Assembly (NCBI GenBank): GCA_002967695.1
Contig: PUHN01000017.1
Coordinates: forward strand, 1-58,111
Direction: 5' to 3'
Origin: Rhodobacteraceae bacterium WD3A24
GTDB lineage: Bacteria > Pseudomonadota > Alphaproteobacteria > Rhodobacterales > Rhodobacteraceae
DNA length: 58,111 bases
Both the position numbers and the translations under genes were made by a program. Positions 39,427 through 46,310 of the stretch are shown here, in pieces (within the stretch, counting starts at the first letter, position 1; the number at the start of each line of letters is the position of its first letter). Under the pieces are notes generated by a model. That model worked only from the letters and a program-made list of their open reading frames with translations. It did not search any database and was not told the DNA's origin.

Positions 39427-39446
39427 GCCCCGGCGGCAGCCGGGGC
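39427..39446 (+). terminator. Probable end-of-operon hairpin
   Basis: An 8-bp GC-rich stem (39427-39434 with 39439-39446) lies 5 bases past the ATPase stop codon. Only a weak T stretch (cttt) follows, so termination may be partial. Confidence 0.5.
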
Positions 39447-39516
39447 GCATGCTGCCTTTGCTTCAACCGGGGCGTGGCTGGTAGAGTCCGGCCGACGCAG
39501 GAGAAGGGAGGGCAGC

Positions 39517-39939
39517 ATGCAAGTCTCGACCCGCGCAAGCCTTTTTGCCATCGCCATGGCGCCGGCGGCTTTCGCCGCGCAGACCGCCGCCGCCCACAAC
39601 GCCGGCGCCTGCAACCCGGAAATCCAGGCGCCCGCCGGAACCGTTCAGACAGCGCCGCAACTCATGATCGGCGTGGACATGTCGCCGAGCAACTGCCAAG
39701 TGGATCAGATCTCGATCTACATCCGCGACGTCGAGACCGGAAATGCGGTCTACTCCGTGGATGATCGCTGCTGTGACGTTATCACCAGCTACAGCCCGGT
39801 CGTCGACCATCGGATACCCGCCGGGGAACTGCGGCGCGGAACCGATTATGAGGTCGAAGTCTATTTCTATGATCGCGGTCATGTCTTCCAGGATGCAGAC
39901 CGGAGCTTCCAGAACGGGTTCTTCACGACAGCGCAGTGA
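39517..39939 (+). CDS. Exported protein of unknown function, four cysteines
   Basis: The 140-residue protein has a signal peptide (about 1-25, ending QTAAA). The mature part contains four cysteines (one in AGACNP, one in SNCQVD, two in DDRCCD), suggesting two disulfides, and ends in beta-strand-rich sequence (TDYEVEVYFYDRG) that could be an immunoglobulin- or fibronectin-like fold. I do not recognise the family. A ribosome site (gaagggaggg) fixes the start. It lies behind the betaine operon and converges with the NUDIX gene. Confidence 0.65.
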   Translation: MQVSTRASLFAIAMAPAAFAAQTAAAHNAGACNPEIQAPAGTVQTAPQLMIGVDMSPSNCQVDQISIYIRDVETGNAVYSVDDRCCDVITSYSPVVDHRIPAGELRRGTDYEVEVYFYDRGHVFQDADRSFQNGFFTTAQ

Positions 39940-39944
39940 GCGCT

Positions 39945-40649
39945 TTACGGCATGCGCCGGAACTCCGAGCGCGTGCCGGAATTGTCGAAAAAGGGCACGC
40001 TGGGCGGCGGTCCCAGCCTTGGCAGGCGCGCGGCAACCTCGGCGAGCACGACCTCGGTGATGAAGGGAAGATCGCGCCCGCGCGCCTCCCCCAGCGGCAC
40101 CCATTGCAGGTTGCTCAACTCGTCGCAGGCGTCCGAGAAATCGTCGGGATCGCCCAGAAGGTGCCGCGCATCGGCCAGAAAGAACCGCGCATCGAAACGG
40201 CGTGGCCGCCCCGGCGGCGTCACGGCGCGAAACACGAAGGAAAGCCCGCGCGCGTCGGGCAGATGACCCGCCCGCGCCCAGGAGGTCCATGCCTCGGGCA
40301 CCGGCCCCGCGGGCCAGCGGCCGGGGCATGCCAGCCGAAGGCCCGTCTCCTCGGCCAGTTCGCGGATCGCGGCGGCGGCCAGCGCAGCCCCGGCCCCATG
40401 GCCCAGCCGTCCCGAGCAGACCTGCCCGAGCGGTGCGCCCAGCGGCACCGCCCGGTCGGCCGAATCCACCGCGCCGCCGGGGAAGACCACCTTGTTGGGC
40501 AGAAAGGCCGCCCGCGCGCCGCGCTGCCCCATCAGCACCCGTGGTGCCGTGGCGGCGTCACGCAGAAGGATCACCGTGGCCGCGTCGCGGATCGGGGCGC
40601 GGGCGGGCGCGCCGGGCATGGCCGCGCGCGCGCCGGGGCCGTCACTCAC
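39945..40649 (-). CDS. NUDIX hydrolase
   Basis: NUDIX enzymes cleave nucleoside diphosphates linked to another moiety. The 234-residue protein has the core AAIRELAEETGLRL, matching RExxEExG; the conserved Gly before it is in GQVCSGRLGH, a little further away than usual. The GTG at 40649 overlaps the stop of DUF983 (GTGAGTGA), suggesting coupling; an ATG 30 bases later is an alternative. In related bacteria the same order with DUF983 is common. Substrate unknown. Confidence 0.83.
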   Translation of the reverse strand: MSDGPGARAAMPGAPARAPIRDAATVILLRDAATAPRVLMGQRGARAAFLPNKVVFPGGAVDSADRAVPLGAPLGQVCSGRLGHGAGAALAAAAIRELAEETGLRLACPGRWPAGPVPEAWTSWARAGHLPDARGLSFVFRAVTPPGRPRRFDARFFLADARHLLGDPDDFSDACDELSNLQWVPLGEARGRDLPFITEVVLAEVAARLPRLGPPPSVPFFDNSGTRSEFRRMP

Positions 40650-41058
40650 CCTCGGCCGTTCCAAAGCCGTGCATCCGGCGCGACCATTGCACTGCCACGA
40701 TAAGCCCCTTGAGCCGTGGCAGCAGATAGAGCGACAGCCCGACAGTGCCCGCCGAGAATATCGTGGCGAGCGTGAGCGGATCGGGCCGGAACTCGACAAA
40801 GGCCCACAGGATCGCCGGCGCCATCAGATGGCCCACGATCAGGATGGTCAGATAGGCCGGCCCGTCATCGGCGCGGTGGTGGTGCAGGCTCTCGCCGCAG
40901 GCAGGGCAGCTGTCGCGCACCTTGAGAAACCCGCGCAGCATGGCCCCCTCTCCGCAGCTCGGGCAACGGCGGCGCAGGCCGCGCAGCATGGCCGGGCGCA
41001 GGGGGCGATCGTCTTCCGACTCGGGGGCGGCGGGTTGGCTGAGCGTGGCGGCGGTCAT
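40642..41058 (-). CDS. DUF983 membrane protein
   Basis: The 138-residue protein has two CxxC motifs in its N-terminal half (CPSCGEG and CPACGES, about 30-55), likely a zinc knuckle, followed by two hydrophobic helices (YLTILIVGHLMAPAILWAFV and LATIFSAGTVGLSLYLLP). Family function is unknown. It overlaps the NUDIX gene. The start at 41058 is the family start (MTAATLSQP). Confidence 0.87.
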   Translation of the reverse strand: MTAATLSQPAAPESEDDRPLRPAMLRGLRRRCPSCGEGAMLRGFLKVRDSCPACGESLHHHRADDGPAYLTILIVGHLMAPAILWAFVEFRPDPLTLATIFSAGTVGLSLYLLPRLKGLIVAVQWSRRMHGFGTAEGE

Positions 41059-41326
41059 GTCGTCGTGTCCTTTTCGGCTTCGCAGCCCCAGATAACATTG
41101 CCTGCGGCGAATGTAAGGGGGCGCGGCGGTCGGTCGCGCGCCGGCCGACGGGGCGGACCGGCGCGCCTTGGACCGGAACCGACAGAACGCGGGAGAAGCC
41201 CGCCGCCAGATACACCGCCCTTGCCGCCCTCGCGCTGACGCGGCGCCTGCGCCTGCGGCCCGCTCCCTTTCCCGTCGTCGCCGGGCTTGGCCATCGCAGC
41301 CCGAGGCGAACGGGATGCCGCCGCCC
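41059..41326. other. 268-base spacer, no convincing gene
   Basis: The stretch between pleD and DUF983 is GC-rich. A 79-codon open frame beginning MAKPGDDGKGSG runs across it on the minus strand, but it has Arg/Gly/Pro-rich composition, no ribosome site and no family resemblance. In related genomes rnr or rpmG often sit near DUF983 and neither is here. Confidence 0.4.
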
Positions 41327-42748
41327 TCAGGCCGCCGAGCAGCCCGCGGCGTTGACCTGATTGCGCCCCTCCGCCTTGGCGGCGAGCAGGGCACGGTCGG
41401 CGCGCGCCATCACCGCCGCTGCGCCGGCCTCGCCCCCCTCGCCGGGGGCGCCCCCGAGGGCGAGGCCGATCGACATCGTCACCGTCAGCGGGCCCAGCCC
41501 GCCGGGCAGGTGGATGCGGGCGTTCTCGACCGCCCGGCACAGCCGTTCGGCGGTCGCGCGCGCGCGGGCCAGGCCAGTTTCGGGCAGCGCGGCCATGAAT
41601 TCCTCGCCGCCCATGCGGGCGAGCACGTCGCCGGGGCGCAGATTCTGCCGCAACCGGCGCGCGATCTCGACGAGCACCGCGTCGCCGGCGGCGTGCCCCC
41701 ACGTGTCATTGACCAGCTTGAAACGGTCCAGATCGAGCGCCATGACGGCATAGGACTTGCCCGACTGCGCCGCCGCGTCGGCGAGGCGGGCGAGCCGGGG
41801 CAGGGCGTGCCGGCGGTTGTGCAGCCCCGTGAGCGGATCGATCATCGCCAGCCGCAGGCCGTCGCGCACCGAGGCGCGCAGATGGTCGGCGCGGCGCTTG
41901 CGCGCGATCTGCCCCTGCAGGCGCAGCGCGACCTCCGCGGGCTCGAAATCCTCTTGGATCAGATCGCTGGCGCCGAGATCGAGCGCGGTCGCGGCGCGTT
42001 CGCGGGCATCGGCCGGCAGAACGATGCAAACGGCGGCGTGGCGCGTGCCGGGGGCCGAGCGCAACTCGGACATCAGCCGAAGACCGTCGCCCGGCCCGGC
42101 GAGATCGGCGGCGATGACAAAGACGTCGGGCGCCGGCGCCGCGCCGCGGTCGCCGAGCGCCTCCTCGCGCGACATCACGACGATGTCGTCACGCAGGTGG
42201 TCCACCAGCGCGTGACGCCAGCGCAGCGCGGTCGCGCGCTGCGCCGCGACCAGCGCGATCCGCCCGGCCGGCGCCTCGACAGTGCAGGCGGCGGCGGGGG
42301 CGAAGCCGGCCGCCGCTTCGGCCAAGCCGTCGACGCCGCCATTTGCGGCCGCTTCGGGGTCGAGCGGCTCGGTATCCTCGCGCGCGCGCAGGAGGCTGCG
42401 CAGCCGGGCCAGCAGCAGCGTATCGTCGACCGGCTTGGAGAGGAAATCCTCCGCCCCCGCGCGCAGCGCCGCCAGTCGCGCGCCGTGTTCAAGCAGGGCG
42501 GTCATCATGATGACGGGGATGTCGCGCGTGGCCGGGTCGGCCTTGAGCCGCCGGCAGACGGCGACCCCGTCGAGATCGGGCAGGGCGAGATCGAGCAGGA
42601 TGAGATCGGGCCGCAGCTTGCGCGCAAGCGCCAGCGCCGTGGCGCCGTCGCCGGCCTGGGCGACATCATAGCAGGCAGCGGCGAGCTTGGCCTTGAGAAC
42701 GATGCGGTTCGTCGCGACATCGTCCACAATGAGGATACTGGTGGCCAT
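41327..42748 (-). CDS. pleD: PleD-type response regulator, diguanylate cyclase
   Basis: The 473-residue protein makes cyclic di-GMP. Domains: a receiver (about 1-120) with DD at the start of the fold, the phospho-acceptor Asp in LILLDLALPD and Lys in FLSKPVDD; a second, degenerate receiver (about 150-285) whose phospho-acceptor position is not conserved; and a GGDEF domain (about 300-465) with MGGEEF and the inhibitory RxxD (RPGD) upstream. This is the Caulobacter PleD plan, used in the swarmer-to-stalked transition. It is divergent from the DUF3572 gene. Confidence 0.92.
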   Translation of the reverse strand: MATSILIVDDVATNRIVLKAKLAAACYDVAQAGDGATALALARKLRPDLILLDLALPDLDGVAVCRRLKADPATRDIPVIMMTALLEHGARLAALRAGAEDFLSKPVDDTLLLARLRSLLRAREDTEPLDPEAAANGGVDGLAEAAAGFAPAAACTVEAPAGRIALVAAQRATALRWRHALVDHLRDDIVVMSREEALGDRGAAPAPDVFVIAADLAGPGDGLRLMSELRSAPGTRHAAVCIVLPADARERAATALDLGASDLIQEDFEPAEVALRLQGQIARKRRADHLRASVRDGLRLAMIDPLTGLHNRRHALPRLARLADAAAQSGKSYAVMALDLDRFKLVNDTWGHAAGDAVLVEIARRLRQNLRPGDVLARMGGEEFMAALPETGLARARATAERLCRAVENARIHLPGGLGPLTVTMSIGLALGGAPGEGGEAGAAAVMARADRALLAAKAEGRNQVNAAGCSAA

Positions 42749-42792
42749 TCAAGCCTCGTCCTGCTCTCTTGTCATCGAGTGTTCATCACTCT

Positions 42793-42821
42793 TTAATCGT
42801 ATTGGTTAAGATTTCCTTTAA
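42793..42821. promoter_or_regulatory. Three TTAA half-sites in the pleD/DUF3572 spacer
   Basis: TTAA occurs at 42793-42796, 42806-42809 and 42818-42821. The last two form GGTTAA-N8-TTAACC, a perfect inverted repeat. CtrA sites are TTAA-N7-TTAA, so spacing is off by one or two bases. It could be a weak CtrA site or another operator. Confidence 0.3.
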
Positions 42822-42837
42822 CCCTGTGGAGGCGGCG

Positions 42838-43125
42838 ATGAGCCAGCGGGAAGGGGCCGAGACGGTCGCGCTGCAGGCGGTGGCCTGGCTGGCGGGCAAC
42901 GACGATCTGCTGCCGGTTTTCCTGGGGGCCAGCGGGGCCTCGCTCGACGATCTGCGCGCGGGCGCGGCGGCGCGCGATGGCGCCGTCCTGGGCGCGGTCC
43001 TCGACTTCGTGATGATGGATGAGGCCTGGCTGACGGCATTTTGCGAGGCCGCCGGGCTGGACCTTGAGGCCCCGCGCCGGGCGCGGCAGGCGCTGCCGGG
43101 GGGTGCGGAGGTCAACTGGACCTGA
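42838..43125 (+). CDS. DUF3572-family protein
   Basis: The 95-residue helical protein contains AVAWLAGNDDLLPVFLGASG near residue 14 and VLDFVMMDEAWLTAFCE, both typical of the alphaproteobacterial DUF3572 family next to pleD. Function unknown. The ATG at 42838 has gtggagg upstream. Confidence 0.85.
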   Translation: MSQREGAETVALQAVAWLAGNDDLLPVFLGASGASLDDLRAGAAARDGAVLGAVLDFVMMDEAWLTAFCEAAGLDLEAPRRARQALPGGAEVNWT

Positions 43126-43135
43126 GCGCGGCGGC

Positions 43136-43591
43136 TCAGAAGCGCACGAGGTCGCGCGCCTCGCCCGCACGTATCCGCGCCATGAGCCGGGCGAGCTCCT
43201 CGGCCTCGCCGGGGGCGAGCTTGTCGAGGAAGTGGCGGTTGTTCTCCTCGGCCAGAGGCGTCGCACGCTCCAGCAGCCCGACCCCCTGGGGGGTGAGCGC
43301 GACCGTGGTGGTACGGCGATCAGGCGCACCGCCCTCGCGGCGCAGCCAGCCCTCGGCCTCCATCTGCCGCAACGCGCGCGAGGTGGCGGCACGGTCGATT
43401 CCGATGAACTGGGCGATCTCGGAGGGGCGGGCGCAGCCCTCGTTGTGAACGGCGAGTAGCACACACCATGTGATGCGCGTCAGCCCGAGCCCGCGCAGGC
43501 CCTCCTCCAGCCTGCGCTCCTGCAGGCGTGAGGTCAGCGTCATCTGATAGAGGATCGAGTCCTGAAGGCGGTAGGGCGGTCGCGCGGTCAT
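43136..43591 (-). CDS. MarR-family transcriptional regulator
   Basis: The 151-residue protein has a winged-helix core: ITWCVLLAVHNEG, RPSEIAQFIGIDRAATSRALRQME (recognition helix) and the wing GWLRREGGAPDRRTTTVALT. Start at 43591 (MTARPPYRLQ) avoids a GC-rich extension. It is divergent from the HAD hydrolase gene with 148 bases between them, so that gene is its most likely target besides itself. Confidence 0.9.
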   Translation of the reverse strand: MTARPPYRLQDSILYQMTLTSRLQERRLEEGLRGLGLTRITWCVLLAVHNEGCARPSEIAQFIGIDRAATSRALRQMEAEGWLRREGGAPDRRTTTVALTPQGVGLLERATPLAEENNRHFLDKLAPGEAEELARLMARIRAGEARDLVRF

Positions 43592-43739
43592 GTGCGAACG
43601 CTCTGCGAAACCGCGCCGCAAGTCAATCGCTTGGCCCCGTCCGGTGCCGCGGCCCGCTTGCAATGCCCGCCCCTCATGGCCATCTAGTGCGCCGACCGGC
43701 GCGCCGCGAGTGCGCAGGGGCGCGTGAAGAAGGGGCAAG

Positions 43740-44450
43740 ATGGGCCGCGTTGCGGGGATACTGTTCGACAAGGACGGCACGCTGTTCGACTTCGAGGCGA
43801 GCTGGGGCGCCTGGGCGGTGCAGCTGCCCGGTCGTCTGGGCGTGAGCGCGCCCGACGAGGCCCGGCGGCTGTGGGCGGCGATCGGCTATGATCGCGACGC
43901 GGCGCGGTTTGATCCCGCCAGCCCGGTGATCGCCGGCACGCCCGAGGAGGCCGCCGCATGTCTGCGCCCGTTTCTGCCGTCGCTCGACGCCGAGGCGCTG
44001 GTGGCGCGGCTTAACGCGCTGGCGGGCGAGGTGCCGATGGTTGAGGCCGTCGCGCTCCTGCCGCTTCTGGAGGGGCTTCGCGCGCGCGGGCTCAGGATCG
44101 GGCTCGCCACCAACGACGCCGAGGCGCCCGCCCGCGCGCATCTCGCGGCGTCGGGGGTGGGCGGACTTTTCGATTTCATTGCAGGCTCCGACTCCGGCCA
44201 CGGCGCCAAGCCCGACCACGGCATGGCGCGGGCCTTCGCCGCGGCCTGCGCGGGGGCGCCGGGAGATTTTCTCATGGTCGGCGACAGTTCGCATGATCTT
44301 CTGTGCGCCCGCGCGGCCGGGATGCGGGCGGTGGGCGTTCTGACCGGCCCGGCGCGGCGCGAAACGCTCGCCCCGCTGTCCGAGGCGGTGCTGCCCGATA
44401 TCGGCCATCTGCCCGCCTATCTCGACCGCATCTCCTCGGGCGCGGCCTGA
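43740..44450 (+). CDS. HAD-superfamily hydrolase (phosphoglycolate-phosphatase-like)
   Basis: The 236 residues show HAD motifs: FDKDGTLFD (catalytic Asp, about 9-17), GLATNDAE (motif II position), and GDSSHDLLCARAAG (motif IV). The cap between residues 20 and 90 fits the phosphoglycolate phosphatase group. Substrate unknown. It lies upstream of the H-NOX-like gene on the same strand with 107 bases between them. Confidence 0.88.
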   Translation: MGRVAGILFDKDGTLFDFEASWGAWAVQLPGRLGVSAPDEARRLWAAIGYDRDAARFDPASPVIAGTPEEAAACLRPFLPSLDAEALVARLNALAGEVPMVEAVALLPLLEGLRARGLRIGLATNDAEAPARAHLAASGVGGLFDFIAGSDSGHGAKPDHGMARAFAAACAGAPGDFLMVGDSSHDLLCARAAGMRAVGVLTGPARRETLAPLSEAVLPDIGHLPAYLDRISSGAA

Positions 44451-44557
44451 TCGCCCTTGCTCACGGGACGCGCGCAGCGCCCGGAGCGCCTGGCCGGCAT
44501 TCGGAGTTTGTTAACACACGCCGCCTAGCCTGCCGCCTGACTCATCGGAGAACGGCC

Positions 44558-45154
44558 ATGCACGGTCTCGTCAACAGGTCGATCCAGTCATTTCTGCGCG
44601 ACACCTATGGCGCGGCGTTCTGGGCGCGGGTGGCCGAGGCCGCAGGGCTGCCGGAAGACGGATTCGAGACGATGCAGCGCTATGACGACGCGCTGACCGA
44701 CCGGGTGATCAACATCGCTGCCGGCCTGCTCGACCGGCATGCGCCGCCGATGCTCGAGGATCTGGGCACCTACCTCGTCTCCGATCCCCGACGCGAAAGG
44801 CTGCGGCGGCTGTTGCGGTTGGGCGGGGCCGGGTACGTTGATTTTCTTCACTCGCTCGAAGACCTGCCCGAACGCGCCCGGCTCGCGCTACCCGATCTCG
44901 ACCTGCCCCAGCTATGCCTCAACGAGCCGGAGCCGGGGCGTTTCATGCTCGCCTGCCGGGCGGCGCATCCGGGTTTTCAGCATGTCCTGGTCGGGATGCT
45001 GCGGGCGATGGCCGATGATTACGGGGCGCTGGTGGTGATCGACACCGCCGGGCGCGCCGACGGGGCGGACCGGATCAGCATCGACCTGCTCGACCAGAGC
45101 TACACGCGGGGCAAGCAGTTCGAGCTCGCCGCCGGAATGGCGGCCGGGCTGTGA
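44558..45154 (+). CDS. H-NOX (HNOB)-like sensor lacking canonical heme ligands
   Basis: The 198 residues follow the H-NOX fold: start MHGLVNRSIQSFLRDTYG, helices to about 90, then GYVDFLHSLEDLPERARLALPDLDLP and VLVGMLRAMADDYGALVV. In true H-NOX proteins the proximal heme ligand is a His two residues after the conserved D/E-x segment; aligning FL-x6-H here places Pro104. The heme-propionate motif YxSxR aligns to Cys133-Arg-Ala135-Ala-His137, so all three residues are lost. Two cysteines (120, 133) are nearby. It overlaps the cyclase gene by 4 bases (GTGA), a sign of tight coupling, so it probably regulates it. Binding of heme by other residues, or a heme-free role, are both possible. Confidence 0.8.
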   Translation: MHGLVNRSIQSFLRDTYGAAFWARVAEAAGLPEDGFETMQRYDDALTDRVINIAAGLLDRHAPPMLEDLGTYLVSDPRRERLRRLLRLGGAGYVDFLHSLEDLPERARLALPDLDLPQLCLNEPEPGRFMLACRAAHPGFQHVLVGMLRAMADDYGALVVIDTAGRADGADRISIDLLDQSYTRGKQFELAAGMAAGL

Positions 45155-46248
45155 GCGCGGAGGCCCCCACCGGCAACGGCACGGCGCCGGCGGGCACGGC
45201 GCCGGCCGTGCTCTCCGCCGCGGCGCTCGCGCGGCTGATGCCGCTTCATCTGCGCCTCGATGCGGCGGGGCGCATTTGCGGCGCCGGGCCGACGCTGGCC
45301 AAGCTCTGCGCCGGCCGACCCATGATCGGCAGGCCCTTTGCCGAGCTTTTCGAGCTGCGCAGCCCGCGCCGAGTGGCCCGCCTCGATGAACTCGCGGGCA
45401 GCGCGCGCCTGCGGATCGGGATACGCCATCTTCCCGGCACGGTGCTGCGCGGGCTCGCCGTGCCGCTCGATGCCGCCGAAGGGGACGCGCAGGACGACGA
45501 CAATGGTGGCACCGGCGGGCTGCTTTTGAACCTCTCCTTCGGGATTTCGGTGGTCGAGGCGGTGCGCGATCACGGCCTGACCGAGGCCGATTTCGCGCCC
45601 ACCGACTTGACGGTCGAGATGCTCTATCTCGTCGAGGCCAAGTCGGCGGTGCTCGACGAGCTGCGCGACATGAACGGGCGTCTGCTCGGCGCCAAGGCCG
45701 TCGCCGAGGAACAGGCGCGCACCGACACGCTCACCGGGCTGCGCAACCGGCGCGCGGTCGATCACGCGCTGCGCGCCGCCGTGGCCGAGGGGCGCGCCTT
45801 CGGGCTGGTTCATCTCGATCTCGACCATTTCAAGCAGGTCAATGACACGATGGGCCACGCGGCCGGCGATCACGTGCTGCGCGAGGTCGCCCGCATCCTT
45901 GCCGACGAGACCCGCAGCGGGGACGTGATCGGCCGGGTGGGAGGCGACGAGTTCGTGATCCTTTTTCCCGGCGTGGACGGCTATGCGCCGTTGATCTCGA
46001 TCGCGCGGCGTATCCTTGCGCGTCTGGAGGCCCCGATTCCCTTCGAGGGCCGCGCGTGCCGCGTCTCGGCGAGCATCGGCGCGACTTTGTCATGCCTTTA
46101 TGCGTGGCCGACCCCCGAACGGCTGCTGGGCGACGCCGACCGGGCGCTCTATGCCTCGAAACGCTCCGGGCGCGGGCGCGTCACCACGCTCGCCCCCGCC
46201 GACGCGCCCGAGGCGGCGCTTCGCCCCGAGGTGATGGAAGGGGCCTGA
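45151..46248 (+). CDS. HNOBA-GGDEF diguanylate cyclase
   Basis: The 365-residue protein makes cyclic di-GMP. Residues about 25-165 resemble HNOBA, the domain next to H-NOX in animal soluble guanylate cyclase (LMPLHLRLDAAGRICGAGP, GRPFAELFELRSPRR, LLLNLSFGIS, ADFAPTDLTVEMLYLVEAK). A predicted coiled coil follows (155-190), then GGDEF (190-350) with LDLDHFKQVND, GGDEF (264-268) and the inhibitory-site RSGD (255-258), all intact. GTG start at 45151 overlaps the H-NOX stop. So the pair looks like a bacterial version of sGC with the output changed from cGMP to c-di-GMP. Confidence 0.87.
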   Translation: MSAEAPTGNGTAPAGTAPAVLSAAALARLMPLHLRLDAAGRICGAGPTLAKLCAGRPMIGRPFAELFELRSPRRVARLDELAGSARLRIGIRHLPGTVLRGLAVPLDAAEGDAQDDDNGGTGGLLLNLSFGISVVEAVRDHGLTEADFAPTDLTVEMLYLVEAKSAVLDELRDMNGRLLGAKAVAEEQARTDTLTGLRNRRAVDHALRAAVAEGRAFGLVHLDLDHFKQVNDTMGHAAGDHVLREVARILADETRSGDVIGRVGGDEFVILFPGVDGYAPLISIARRILARLEAPIPFEGRACRVSASIGATLSCLYAWPTPERLLGDADRALYASKRSGRGRVTTLAPADAPEAALRPEVMEGA

Positions 46249-46310
46249 CCGGCCCCGCCGCGCCCCCGGCCGCGATCGGGCCCGTCAGCGCGCCGGCCCC
46301 GGCCTGCCGC

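Noticed and set aside
41055-41702. Possible small gene beginning MAKPGDDGKGSG upstream of DUF983
   Set aside because: No ribosome site, Arg/Gly/Pro-rich, overlaps pleD in another frame; not recognisable as L33 or RNase R.
44558-45154. Plain heme-binding NO sensor
   Set aside because: The proximal His and YxSxR residues are missing in the by-eye alignment, so the usual annotation is not safe.
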